Source of the DNA: Phytophthora sp. 'mugwort'
Taxonomy: Eukaryota; Oomycota; Peronosporomycetes; Peronosporales; Peronosporaceae
NCBI GenBank assembly: GCA_033558025.1
Contig: JAUCEF010000012.1
Location: 2,604,001 to 2,668,000, forward strand
Reading direction: 5' to 3'
Length of the DNA stretch: 64,000 nucleotides
Position numbers and translations under genes: made by a program. This document shows, piece by piece, positions 1-11,005 of this stretch. The notes under the pieces are model-generated. The model saw only the letters and a list, made by a program, of their open reading frames with translations, did not search any database and had not been told where the DNA came from. Numbering within the stretch: position 1 is the first letter of the stretch; the number at the start of each line of letters is the position of its first letter.

Positions 1-15
1 CCCGCCGTCCGGATT

Positions 16-1660
16 ATGATCCACGACGTGATCGTGGCCATCAAGCACTTGATGACGGCGCCGAAGACGAGGACTGCGCTCTCTGTGCTGAGATTGAGTC
101 CACACGACCATATCAGTTCCTGCTCGCTTCAGGAGCACATCATCGTGGTATATGCCGATGATCGTTCTACGCGAATATCATTGCACACCTCCGCAATCCA
201 ACAACTACGACTGCTAAAGCCCTTACTGGCCCGACCCGCGCTCACATCAAGCGGTACCACCTTGACGTTCCACTCCTGACATACACGATGGATACTTTCG
301 ATTGTCCGCGTGTCGTCATCCTAGCGGATGACGACCTTCGTGTCCGTCTCGTGCTTGAGTATCACGACGCGCCAGTCGGAGGTCATCTCGGTTGCGAGAA
401 AACATTCGGCGCACTGTTGCGTGATTACTTCTGGCTACGCATGTACAAGTGGATTCGCAAATGGGTACGGTCCTGCGAAACGTGACAGCGCGTAAAGCCG
501 GCACCATCGTCGCAAAATCCGCTGCGTCCGTTGCTAATTGTAACGGAAGCGTGGAAGTCCGTCAGCATGGACTTCATCTTTGGGCTTCCTGCGGATGACC
601 AAGACCGCACGGGCGTCTTGGTCCTCGTCGACCACTTCAGCAAAATGGTTCACTTCGCTTCCGTCGCGGCTCAAATTATTGCGGAAGAGACCGCGACGAT
701 TTTCCTGGACACGATATTCCGGCACCATAGGCTGCCGGAATCCATCGTCTCCGACCGTGATCCGCGTTTCACTTCGGCCTTTTGGGACCGGCTATTCGAA
801 CTGCTTTGTACACGGTTGTTGATGTCCACGGCGGCCCATCCGGAGACGGATGGGCAAACGGAGCGCGTGAATCGAGTTCTCGAAGATGTTTTACGAAGTT
901 ATGCGACTTCATTCGCGTCGTGGTCGTCGTTCCTACCACTCGCAAAATTCGCTACAATAATGCGGTTCACGCGTCAACAGGGCTGACGCCATTCTGCGTA
1001 AACAACTCGCGGCAACCGCGCTTTCCCGCTGTCCTTGCTCTGAACTCGGTCGCTGATACTACGGGCTCCACCTCGGTGGGGGAAAACCTGGCGGTGTGCC
1101 GGCTATGAAACCGTCACTCGTGTCCATTGAGGCGAAAGAACCCGATGGCTCGTCGGCAGTGTGGCCGACGCTCAACGTGCCAGCTTCTGCAATAACTCTA
1201 TCATCTGTTCCGCCCGCGTCTCCCGCGTCCAGCTTCTCACCAAAAGAAGTTGGTTCACCAATTGATTCCGTCGCGGTAGCAGATTTTATGTCGCACAGCC
1301 AGGCCGTCACGCGAAAAGTGCGTGACGCGCTGCAAGCAGCAAGTCGACAGGCAGAAAGAAAATGCACATTGTCGAGGCCGGAAGAATATGCACAACTTCC
1401 GACAAGGCGAACGTGTCTTATTGTCTACTGCGGGTAATTAACCAGCCTCGGCCACGAACTTGGGTGCAAACAGGTTAGCACTACGATTTATTGGACCCTT
1501 CAAGATTATCAAGGTTATAAGCGATGCCTACACACTGGACATCCCTACTACGATGCGGCTGAATCCGACGTTCAACGACGACGTCTCAAGCCGTACCATC
1601 CCGCGGCGATCCCGGACGTTCAGCCGCCGACGCCGGCTGATACTCAGAGAATCCGAGCCA
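16..1660 (+). pseudogene. Gypsy pol remnant: integrase zinc region, core and C-terminal domain
   Basis: Integrase joins retrotransposon DNA to the host chromosome. The reading starts in the linker before integrase, then gives the HHCC zinc region (HDAPVGGH near 364-390, CET just before 483). The core shows D in SMDFIFGLP (570-572), D in VSDRDPRF (753-755) and E in TDGQTERVN (861-863); the last two are separated by 35 residues as in retroviral integrases. The C-terminal part includes LGANRLALRFIGPFKI (about 1458-1510) and AYTLDIP. A TGA at 483-485 replaces the last zinc cysteine, and frame changes occur near 280, 960, 1100 and 1430. The gene is therefore dead, but the family assignment is strong. 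Confidence 0.85.
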
Positions 1661-1701
1661 ACAGCGCTGTCGTCGACTCAAGCCGAGTCCCTGCTGCGCA
1701 C

Positions 1702-3257
1702 TCACCGACTCGTTCTGATGCGGCCGTCCAAACGCCTCGGTCTCCCCAGACACCGCAGTCGCTTGACAAGAGCCCGCTGCTCGCGCCGAGTCCTCTCCGC
1801 AGCAGACATTACCGCGTTCGCGTCTTCGCGAGCGCTATCCGCCATCAAACGTGCGTCCTGCGACTCGTTCGTCATCTGCTCGGCCTCCGCTTGAAGCAAG
1901 CGACACTGCTCAGCGGCCATCATGCCCTCAGGAGGCGCGCCGGCGGTCTCAGTTGCCGGCGCTCTTCCGTCGTGATGGTCCTCTACCGCTGGTAGACTCG
2001 TCGGGCGCTCGGAGATGGGATGGCCGAGTGTACTGTTGATCACGATACTCGAAAGGCGCAGACGCCGGGTACCGGCGCGAGCTCTGCACCGGCACGTCCG
2101 GAAAAACATTATCGGGTCCGTTGGCTAGGTTATTCGCCAGCGGAGGATACGTGGGAACCGAGGCGCCGCCTTCTCGAGGGTATTCCAGATGTGGTAGCGG
2201 GCTACGAGTCCACGCTGACACATTTGTCCGCGTGCGCGAGCCTCCCACATTCAATCCAACATCTCGCGAACGGCTGCGGCTCCGACTGTGCTGTAGGGTC
2301 CGCGTCCGATAGCCACGCGCACTTGCCTCTCGATCATGCTGCCAGTCACGATCCCGAGAGCGTCCGCGAGATCGAGCGGACGCATCCCAGCTACGGTAAT
2401 AGTCGAGAATCATGCGGCTATGGCTATGCCCACGACGCGGTGGGCTGCGAGTGCGGCTGAGCTCGCAGCGAACCGTGCTACGTCACGTGTTATCACGTCC
2501 ACGCCGTTCAGTCGCCTGCCGGAGCTGGTGCAGCGATCGCTCGTAGCAAACAATCCAACGCCGCTCGTGCCCCGCCAGCGGCCACTCAAGCACCTGCTCT
2601 TCCCACTCCGCTCGGGTGGGCGGCGTACATGGTTGCAACGGAAGCACCTCTCACGAAGGTGCACGTAGCACAAGCGCCACGAGTCCGCCGACATCTTGCC
2701 GACGCGACTCCGCAGGTCGCCAATAGAGTGTTCGTCATGTGCCATCTCACGCGCTTCGAGCCATGACGTGAAGGATTCCCCTTCGCGCCGCATTCCAGTG
2801 CCTGATGAAGGCAACCATGGGCGTTGCAGGGCATCGTGTGAGAAGGCGTGGCTCATCGCCTTGCTCTTCGTTGCGCGGTACGTCGTCGAAAGTACTGCTT
2901 CGTCTCATCTAACGGCTCCGGCTCAGCAGCGCCCTCGAGGCTGTACAGCCGCCACGGCTTTAGGTCGGCGTCCATTATGTCGGGAGCCGGGACCAGTCTT
3001 GTCGCCGGCTCCAGGCGTGGGGCGTAGTCGTCGACTTCAAACGTGTCGCGAAGTCTTGACATGATTTCGTCGCTCTTGTTCGGTAATGCGGTTGCCGAGC
3101 AGTATCGTCGCTCCAACGGGATGATGTGTGGTGACTTCTGAGAGAGATTCGCGTATCGGCGCATCCACTGTACTGCGCGTTGCAGGAATGCTATGTTACG
3201 GTACGCGCTTACAATACGGTAAGCGCAACTTAAAGAGGGGGGGATGTAAAGGGCCAT
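1702..3257 (-). pseudogene. Antisense reading frame within the 3' end of the gypsy element, broken
   Basis: On the minus strand, four long frames follow each other from 3257 down to 1702, two of the joins being ATGA overlaps (2853-2856 and 2410-2413), as would be left by frameshifts in one gene. The translation looks protein-like: an N-terminal stretch with PWRLYSLEGAAEPEPLDE, a middle with REGESFTSWLEAREMAHDE, an Arg/Ser-rich stretch (SRSRSRSRDVG), and a C-terminal helix-forming stretch (CRLLQAEAEQMTNESQDARL). It runs against the chromodomain. I do not recognise the family. It could be an antisense gene of the element, a gag fragment of another insertion, or a chance frame favoured by high GC. 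Confidence 0.4.
2020..2225 (+). pseudogene. Chromodomain at the C-terminus of gypsy integrase
   Basis: The translation contains HYRVRWLGYSPAEDTWEPRR and then LLEGIPDVVAGYE, the aromatic-cage and WEP signature of a chromodomain. In gypsy elements this domain tethers integrase to modified histones. It lies about 400 bp beyond the last recognisable integrase C-terminal segment; the linker between them is degraded or rearranged. Confidence 0.8.
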
Positions 3258-3352
3258 CCTGTTACATAACTAAAAAGGAGGTTATTAGATATTACATAAG
3301 TAGGCAGACATCCTCCTGATTGGCTGGTAAGTGGGGAGCCAGACCCATTACA
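3232..3352 (+). repeat. Polypurine tract and 3' terminal repeat of the gypsy element
   Basis: AAAGAGGGGGGGA at 3232-3244 is directly followed by TGTAA (3245) and the segment closes with TTACA (3348-3352), giving a 108-bp unit with 5-bp inverted ends and TG...CA termini. This fits a polypurine tract next to a short 3' LTR. The 5' LTR is outside the window, so neither the length nor a target duplication can be confirmed. Confidence 0.6.
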
Positions 3353-4224
3353 GCGCATTGAGTGGCTCACAGAAGGCCGGGGCATTTTGCCCCGGACATA
3401 AAAATAAAACAGAGTTCAATTTACGAGTTTATTAGCACGCTTCCTACAGATAATAGTGTAAGCTAAATAACGGTCGACCTCGTCCCATTATAGATTTAAT
3501 GTTGTAATTCACAGATGAGAAAGGAGAATGCCGAGGTCTCTACAGTCATACGGTTTGGAGTTGAAATCGTCACGAAGATGTACTTGAGTCCTACAGCGTT
3601 TTCTTGTGCGGAACGGCACAGATCGTGTCTGCGGGTTGGTCTCGTGGATACCCTTGCCGGATGCGTCGAAGAGTGGTGACTGCGCGGTCTGGCCGACTTT
3701 TCACTGGGTGCACTGGCTCAATCATGGTCACGTTAGCCATACGAAAACGGTAAAGACTGTCAATGTCGAGTTGAATAGTTGACCGACCCATTCAGTCTCC
3801 ATACTAACCTCTACTCCAGCAGTGATGTGCTGAACCAGCACTTTCCAAACATTTTACAGTTGACTTTAATGAAGCCGCACGCTTGCAGCACTCAAAAATG
3901 CGGATGTCCGTCTGGAGGATAGCCGAGCCACCATATACGCCACACGCCTAGCGCATCTAGTTGTCGAAAGACAAAATCCTCTGGCATCCCATAAAAACGC
4001 CTATCCGATTGCCAATGGTGCGCAGTATTACTCTGATCTGACTGGGATATTGTTTTCTATCGAGTCTCTTGAGCCTTCCATAATCTAGCTTCCTCCAAAA
4101 TAACGATCTTAGACTCCACTCAATGACCATACACAGCGCAAACAGATCTTAACGATCGACCCCCCCCTGTACTTCCACTACTAGCGTACGTAGCAACTCC
4201 TTTTCGTATAGAAGCGCTTTGTAG
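3353..4224. other. Non-coding stretch, no gene seen
   Basis: No frame here looks like protein. The composition is mixed, with an AT-rich start. The 66-codon minus frame at 3591-3791 has no recognisable motif. I see no RNA gene. Confidence 0.6.
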
Positions 4225-5640
4225 TGTAGCGGGATCGGTCAAAACATGCTTAAGACCCGATCCGCTTACCAACTGCGCCCAGGCACCGACTACCGGAGGG
4301 GGTTCCCGATGATCCGTGATCAGCAGAACTTGGTCTTACCTTGTGTACCCGTCCATGGACTGGATCTGCTCTCTTGGGACTCTGAAGGATGCAGCGATGT
4401 AAAGTCTTGAACGTCCTAGCGGGACGCGAGGATATGTGGAGCAGCGCGGAAGTCTTCGCTCTGCTGCCGTTATTGGTTCCGATCTGAGATAGTCGACCTT
4501 CGATCGGGGGCCTGGACTTAATCCGAGGCCGAGGTTGCCATGTGTCGTTGTTCCTTTCCTTCCTTCAGCTGCTTGCCTCTTCCTTTAGCGGGATTTTGCG
4601 AGTTGAGAGTCGAAGCGATCGTCGGCCAAGCACTGAATGCCGACTCATCGAGGAGTGCGCTTGAGCAGAAGTTTGCTAGCGTGGGGGGGCGGCCAATATC
4701 CGATCGGATCCTCTCACCACAACACTAGATCTGCTACGCTTGACTGGTTGGCACTTTGGTGGGCCAATGTAGTCCCCTGTCCGCGGTATCTGAAAGCCGC
4801 CTAAGTCACCCAATGTAAATATGACTCTGATTCGTGTTCCTTTTCTTCTCCTATCCTCCCATCCTGAACCCTATCTCGTACCACTTGAATATCCTGAATC
4901 TTGCCCTTCTTCAACTACTTAACACGTACCATCCCCACACTTGCCCATCCCCGAGGATGATTGCTGATCGAATCCCTATCCGCCAGATCACGGATGTCAC
5001 AACACGTATGCCGATCTGACAGATCACGTATGTTCTGTCAGAACATGTATGCCGATCTGGCAGATCGAGGATATCGGAGCCTGTATACCGATCGGCGAAT
5101 ATTGATCAGCTCGATCTCGCAGTCGAGGTCGATCCGATCTGCCCGATCTCGGACGACGGGGTGTAGCCCATCTGCGGTAGCCGGATCAGCCTGATCTTTC
5201 GCACCCTGAACGCCTGATCGGCTCGATCCCGAATGTCAGATCGATCGGTCTGGTCCCGAACGACAGGATATAGGTCCGCGGACGCCGGATCAGCACGATC
5301 GAGAGCCGACCGAGGTCAAACGGAGCCAGATCCGGTCATATCGACTCCGTCGCCATTGGCCAGTCTCGATCTCCTGTCTCCATCCATTACCTAGATCCAG
5401 GCGTCGAATATCCATCCGATCCCCGATTGGTCGGATGATCACTATAACAGATCCGCGCTTGTTGGCTGCTCGACCTTGATTTCCTCTCCTTTCCTCAGAG
5501 CATCCCTTTATGCCCCGGATTAAATCGAAAGTCGCCCCGCTTTTACCTGTATCTTAATCCGGCTCGATCGTCCCCTCTCTCCATCACTGAGCCGCCTTTC
5601 TCACCGATCTGTCCATTTCTTGGGGATCCGATATTCCTTC
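4225..5640 (+). repeat. Long LTR-like repeat, plus-oriented copy
   Basis: This segment begins TGTAGCGGGATCGGTC and matches, in reverse complement, 27020-28345 over its whole length with many substitutions and small indels. Both copies start at exactly the same terminus, share CGATC-rich segments (near 4960-5300) and end their similarity near CTCACCGATCTG. The TG start, the length of about 1.4 kb and the sharp shared boundary suggest a solo or truncated LTR. No adjoining polyprotein was found here. The right boundary abuts the Crypton remnant. Confidence 0.65.
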
Positions 5641-5689
5641 TCCACACATTCCGTATTTGTTTTCACCAGTAATGCTCTCGAGCATTTTT

Positions 5690-6595
5690 TCAATCATCTT
5701 CCCGAATCTGGATTATTGTTTTGAGCCATGAAATATCCCCCCCCCCGAACCAGAGTTGGGTAGGAAGGAGGCCATGTAGAGTCCTAGCGCCAGCTCTCAG
5801 CACCATGATGGCAGCACAGAATCGCGTAAATGCGACGGGGAGTTTTTGGCCCGGAACCTTCTTAATTTGTTTTAGTTTTGTGAAGAACACATCCGACGCT
5901 GTCGTCGGACACTGCATGTGTGAAAGTTGCTGTATCTCCACTGATTTGGAGCGTCACATGAAGTTCCACTGTGTAAAAAAGAGGCGCAAATCCATTGTCA
6001 CTCAAATGGAGCGTACGTATGGCCAGCTGAACGTACAGCGAGGAAGTCGGAGGCGCATTGCCTAGCTTGCGCGATCGCCCCGCTTGGTTGTCGTCTGCCT
6101 CCATCCTGAAAATGTTTTCCTATCGTCTAGGTACTCCGTCGGCAATGACATGCGTTTCTGGCGATACTCGTCTTTTCTTGCGCTCCTGTATCCACTGAGG
6201 GTCGAAACCTCGATCTTTCCTCCGTTAATCTTGTGGAGTAGGAAAGCTTCGAAATGCCTAGGGAGGAATACTATGAGGTCAATGCTCCCATCCATGCAAA
6301 AAAAAAAAACTGCGGGTGTTGACTGAGAAGCGCGGATCCATACATATATGCTCTTGATGTAACTTATGTAGGTCTTCTTCGTGTTGGGCGCTGTGCATGC
6401 GTTGTGGACTTGAACTCCATCAAGATGCCCACGCGACGGCGTCTGGAAGTATACGTGTCGACCGTCTGCTGCTGTACTTCCGTTATTATAGCTGTTAGCT
6501 GCTCGAGTCCTGCCATCTAGCTGGTAAGTTACAGTACTCGGTCGTAGATTAAGCGCGTTGGTGAGGTCATGAACGGTCGCGAAGGGATGATGCAT
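5690..6595 (-). pseudogene. Crypton-type tyrosine recombinase remnant
   Basis: Cryptons move using a tyrosine recombinase. The minus-strand frame at 6062-6595 has the features of the oomycete Crypton N-terminal core-binding region: KKTYISYIKSIYVWIR, then FLPRHFEAFLLHKINGGKIE, then STLSGYRSARKDEYRQKRMS and the segment YLDDRKTFSG. Downstream pieces at 5862-6104 and 5690-5941 continue in other frames (GCVLHKTKTN, then a stretch ending LPTQLWFGGG). I cannot see the catalytic R-H-R-Y set, so the C-terminal half is lost or unreadable. At least two frameshifts are present. Confidence 0.6.
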
Positions 6596-7115
6596 TTGTA
6601 CTATCAGAATGTGCTTTCAATCGTAACAAAATCGTTGATGACACGTCGCTACCAAACTGTATTGATTTAAGCAGTGATAAGAAAGATTAGTAGAAATTGT
6701 AAGGCAACCTGGTTACGCAGCTCCACAGATTCTAGTGGCGCAGGCCCGCCCAGCGAATCTCTTAATGTAATTGGTAAAAAAAAGTGTAATTGTTGAGCCC
6801 ACCGGCATTAACCGAAAACTTATCGAGCAATTAGCACTATCATCCTCAAACTCCGTTAAGGACCCCCACCTTCGCCGTGATCCGAGTACTGAAACTAGCA
6901 AGAAATCCTGTGAGCTTTCGACCCGACAGCCGCATCAGTAAGTAGCCTCTACCAGGATGTTTCTCTCTCGCCATCACTATTGTAGCAGACGATTTCAGCA
7001 GATGATTGCTGTCGTGGCCACCGATGAGCTGGTAGGTGCCTTCAGCTTTGCTCTGCGATAGTACAATGGTACATCAGGTGCCGCGGCTCGAACGAGCCGC
7101 GCACTCCAGCATCGT

Positions 7116-7481
7116 ATGTCCGAAGACGTCGGTGTGGCCAGCATAGCAGCGACCAAGGCTACGACGCTAAGTTCAGCCGAGAATGGTCCGCGAGCGATCA
7201 CGATGGAGCAACCAAAAGGAAGCGACGAGACCCATTCGAGTTCACAGTCGCCGTTGGTTAATATTTCGCTTTATGGGAGTTCCATTAACCTTCCGACGTT
7301 CGTTCTCACGGATAACAAGAAATTCTGCTACTATCTGGACCGTACACGTATACCATTGTGGAAGTTCGTGACACTTTTTCGGCCTGGAGATCAATGCACT
7401 CGACTCACTGGAACTTACTCGTCGTTTGACAGGTGTGAGCCAAGAGAAGGAAAGAGAGCAACGATGTTTAGCAACATCTAG
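7116..7481 (+). CDS. Hypothetical reading frame, unrecognised
   Basis: A 121-codon ATG-started frame in the 1-kb gap between the Crypton remnant and the kinase gene. The first third is Ser/Thr/Ala-rich; the middle contains NISLYGSSINLPTFVLTDNK and a few aromatic residues. I recognise no domain, signal peptide or membrane segment. It may be a fragment of transposon coding sequence or chance. The flanks (6600-7115 and 7482-7616) show nothing else. Confidence 0.2.
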   Translation: MSEDVGVASIAATKATTLSSAENGPRAITMEQPKGSDETHSSSQSPLVNISLYGSSINLPTFVLTDNKKFCYYLDRTRIPLWKFVTLFRPGDQCTRLTGTYSSFDRCEPREGKRATMFSNI

Positions 7482-7616
7482 GACACTCAGTGGTGGAACT
7501 CCATGTTGTGGTTCCACGATGCAAAGACTCGACCGTCAAAGGCGGGATTTCCTCTCAAGCTCTCGAATTATCTCCATCGTGTCGACCACCATGTCAAGTT
7601 GAGTAGCGCGTAGCGC

Positions 7617-7900
7617 TCACTCACTGCCAAGCTTAACCGACAAATGAACTCGAAACGACGCGCGCCCGCCCAGCAGCTCGATCACTTGAAGTAGCGCCTC
7701 TGTGTGTGGCACGTCGCTGTGTGTAGTCTCTAATATCGGGGCAGTTTGTATTGGCACCGTGCTGCAGGTTAGAGGGAACTCGAAGTACAGCGGATTGTCC
7801 GGGGTGAAAACAGCATTAAAGTATCCGTAGCGCGTCAACCGACGCCCCGCGACGACTCCAGCGACATAAAATCCAACAACTTGAGCGTGATACGAAAGGG
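7617..7900 (-). other. Open minus-strand frame overlapping the kinase gene's 5' end, function unknown
   Basis: An uninterrupted frame without an ATG reads GFYVAGVVAGRRLTRYGYF, then NAVFTPDNPLYFEFPL, and ends at 7617. The composition is protein-like, but it has no start codon and lies head-to-head with the kinase start. It may be the last exon of a broken gene or a coincidence. Confidence 0.2.
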
Positions 7901-7904
7901 TGCG

Positions 7905-10102
7905 ATGCGTGGCAGCTCAGAGGCTTCGTCCTCGGACTCGGACCACGAACCTCGTTCATTAGTGACAAAGGACAATGCTCTACCGCTTAATCATCGTGCA
8001 GTGGACGCGTTGCGTCAATCTCCAGTCGTGGAGATGCATCGGAGCTCGAGTGGGCGGAATTTGCGGCTTAAACACCTCTCGCTAGCGGATGGAGCCCTTC
8101 TTTCGGCGCCGAACGCGTTGACACCTCGAGCACCTTCTGGGAGGAGACCAGAGGGTAGACAACGGCTATACAGCGCCGATTGCAATAGCAACAACGGAGT
8201 TAGCGGCAGCAACAACAATAACAATGACGACAGCCTTTTGCAGCGAAGCAGCAGCTTTTCGATCTCGGCTCATGTCTTGAAAGACCTCGAGCGCGTGAGG
8301 TCGTCAACCGACCCGGAAGGATTCGCCGAGCTTTGTCAGAAGCCAGCACATGCCATCAAATGTACGGATGACGACGATGACCAACAACAACGAGAAGACA
8401 GCAGTGACGAAAGCGAAGAGATTCATTGGGATACTCGTGATGATCTTTCTCACAATGAGGTTGAAGCTGAAGACAAGGCCGTGTCGAACTTTGGTCTTTG
8501 GGGTCGAGCAGCCAAGAACAAACGTTTGCCCGATGCCATTATTTTCTCCGGATCCACAGCCGAAGGGGGAAAGCCGTCCCATAACCGTTCGTCTTCTGCA
8601 TCACTATCAACTAGAATCGCGCCCCTGGAGACCAAAGGCAGCTCTAACTACAGACGTATTGACAATACCCCGACCGCTAGTGAAATGGTATCACAACTGC
8701 ATGTGACACATCCCCATCTAGCAGCTCTGTCGGCACTAGATCTCCCAAAGTCAATGTCGCTGACGCGGTCGACATCTCCACGCATCGGACGCTCTGGATT
8801 CTCCTCGTTGCCAGATACTTCGCTTCGACGTGGGGCTACTGTATCGACAAATAACCAGCAGATGGAAGCTGAAGCCGCAGCTCAAGTGAGCAATCCAATC
8901 ACGCAGTGGAAACGCGGTGAACTCGTGGGGGAAGGAACGTTCGGAAAGGTACGTGGCAATTGTGTGTGTGTTTTCCTTCAAAACTGCGGACTCAATTTAT
9001 ATATATATATATATATATATTTGGTAGGTCTATAAAGGCCTGAACATTGCCACGGGCGAGTTCTTTGCACTGAAGGAGATCGAAATTCACTCCAGCCCCA
9101 GCGTCGACCAGGTCACTCAGATGCAAAAGCTTGGCGAGGAGATTGCGCTCATGAATAATCTCAGCCACAAGCACATTGTTCGGTCTGTTAACTGTTGTTT
9201 TGTTGCTTTGTTATACCTTGCACGGTGTGCTCTAATATACTGCTTTTGGTGCGTGTCCAGTTACAAGGGAAGTCATCGATCTGCGAATCACTTTTATATT
9301 TTCATGGAATATATTCCAGGAGGATCAATAGCCAGGTGCGTATCATTCAAGACGTACATACTTCTGGTAGACAGTCAGTTAACTTGTTTTTATTTGTAAT
9401 GCTACGTAGCATGCTGAAGCAGTTTGATGCTTTTCGCGAAGATCTCATTCGGATCTTCACTCGGCAGATCGTACAAGGTGTTGTCTATTTGCACGAAATG
9501 GGCATCATTCACCGCGATATAAAAGGTTTGGGACTAAAATATTGGCAGCATTTTTTTTAGAAATATCAGGTGCACGCTGTGTTTCTAATTCCGCTTGATT
9601 GCCCATTCCAGGTGCAAATGTGCTGGTAAATGAACAAGGCGTCTCCAAGCTGGCAGATTTTGGGTGCTCCAAGCAAATTCCCCAAATGTTGACCACAAGT
9701 TTAGAGGAATCGCTGCGCTCGATTCGAGGCTCCATCCCCTGGATGGCACCCGAGGTTGTCAAGCAAACGGGTCACGGGTACAAGGCGGATATTTGGAGTA
9801 TTGGTGCAACGGTTATCGAGATGGCTACTGCCAAGCACCCGTGGCCACAGTGTCATAACGGTCTAGCAGCCATGTATGCCATCGCTATGGCCACTGCTCC
9901 ACCTCCACTGCCGGAAGATTTGTCACCCGAGGCAAAGTCGTTTCTGCGTCGCTGTTTCTGCATTGATCCGGAAGGTAAAGTCCAACAATACATAGAAAGT
10001 TCGTTGTGGTACCATCCTGACAGTTTTTGTCTGGTTTTCGATACAGAGCGCGCAACGGCATTAGAGCTTTCGGAGCACGCATTCTTGGCCGAAAGAAGGT
10101 AA
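7905..10102 (+). CDS. STE11/MAP3K-like protein kinase (six exons)
   Basis: Serine/threonine kinase, probably acting at the top of a MAPK cascade. Proposed exons are 7905-8948, 9028-9182, 9261-9335, 9410-9525, 9612-9974 and 10047-10102; all introns are GT-AG, 71-86 nt, and the joined frame is open for 602 codons. The first 330 residues are Ser/Asn/Asp-rich and look disordered. The kinase domain (about 335-598) shows the glycine loop GELVGEGTFG, the lysine motif FFALKEIEI, the catalytic loop IIHRDIKGANVLV, the DFG motif LADFGCSK, the activation segment GSIPWMAPEV and subdomain IX ADIWSIGATVIEM. GSIPWMAPE and the short domain fit MEKK-like kinases. I chose the ATG at 7905 because upstream in-frame sequence has no ATG. 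Intron 1 holds an (AT)n run at about 8999-9020. A GTAAGT overlaps the stop, so an extra 3' exon cannot be excluded. Confidence 0.9.
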
Positions 10103-10332
10103 GTGTAATAGTACTACGTAGGTCGAATAATGACCAAATGAAGCAAACGATGGTCATCTTCGTGAGCGAAAACGCTTTAAATCGACAAAACGACCCTGCG
10201 CAGTAGAGATAATGGAACGGTATTCTTGAACTCCTTGCTTACCCCAGATTTTGGCGACAGGATGTAAAGTAATTGAGCCCATTCGACCACACCATTGATT
10301 GGCCAGAAGTCCCCGTTACCGCCTCTTTCACC

Positions 10333-10815
10333 ATGCAAGTCGTCATTTCCGTCTACATTTTGCTGTTTGTAGCATTCTGATCGACGAGTCACGCCTGGGA
10401 ACTTCGCATCTACAGCGGTGGGAAACCTACCGATCCGTCCAAAACGTTTGCCTTTAGCACGGCGCAGAGATGCTACTCGCTCTCCGACTGCTGGAACAAC
10501 AAGAGCCGCGCGGCAGAGTGGTCCGGAATTCCTTCGGATGCGAGGATTGCGTTCTACGCTGGTGCAGAATGTCAGGGCCGATACGCCGTGGGCGATGCCA
10601 AATCGTCGGGAGAGATCGACTTTGTGCCAGTCAACTTGTCGGGGGATGTGTCGTCCTTTATGGTGTGGCAGCCGGGGATGTACGCGACAGCAGGTTTTAC
10701 CGACGTGTGCTATGAAGACGCCACTATGCTGACAGCCGACCAAATGAACTTGCTAGCTGCTCGTCTCATGGCAGGGAACTCAAGCGGGGATGGAGAAAAC
10801 GTGCCAGAATTCTGA
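10333..10815 (+). pseudogene. Small secreted cysteine-containing protein with one in-frame TGA
   Basis: From ATG 10333 the frame encodes a hydrophobic N-terminus (MQVVISVYILLFVAF) typical of a signal peptide, meets TGA at 10378-10380, then continues open to 10815 in the same frame, with a likely cleavage site after SHA just past the stop. The mature part of about 140 residues has cysteines in RCYSLSDCWNN, AECQGRY and TDVCYED, so extracellular disulfides are plausible. I do not recognise the family. The TGA sits inside the predicted signal peptide. It could be a recent nonsense mutation, a base error, or the protein could start downstream without a signal. It lies 230 bp after the kinase gene on the same strand. 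Confidence 0.55.
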
Positions 10816-11005
10816 CAGTTATTGTCCCGAATGTTCAGGTCCTAACGTGATATTACACATAGAAAAACTGCCAAAGGGGGAGCAGATAGAGCTCAATGAC
10901 ACTTGTTATGGCGTTTGCTGAATGTCTTTCAAATGGCTGGAAAGAAGTACCCCTTATTTTGATATAGTTCTAAATATCGGTAGTCTGCTAGCTATGTTTC
11001 AATCG

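Larger units (their letters stand above)
1..3352 (+). mobile_element. Degenerate Ty3/gypsy retrotransposon, 3' portion
   Basis: The plus strand carries, in order, the spacer after RNase H, an integrase zinc region, an integrase core with D-D-35-E, the integrase C-terminal region, a chromodomain, a polypurine tract and a terminal repeat. That order is the standard 3' half of a chromodomain-bearing gypsy element. The 5' half (gag, protease, reverse transcriptase) lies outside the window. Several frameshifts and stops show that this copy cannot make a polyprotein. The last kilobase between chromodomain and polypurine tract has no plus-strand frame, but has an antisense one that is listed separately. 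Confidence 0.85.

Noticed and set aside
6062..6595. Plus-strand frame 6084-6326 as a gene
   Set aside because: It is the shadow of the Crypton recombinase frame, whose motifs are on the minus strand.
8304..8706. Overlapping frames in the first exon of the kinase on both strands
   Set aside because: The exon's frame joins correctly to the kinase domain; the others do not connect to anything.
8999..9020. (AT)n run as a TATA promoter
   Set aside because: It lies in intron 1 of the kinase between good GT and AG sites and is best read as a microsatellite.
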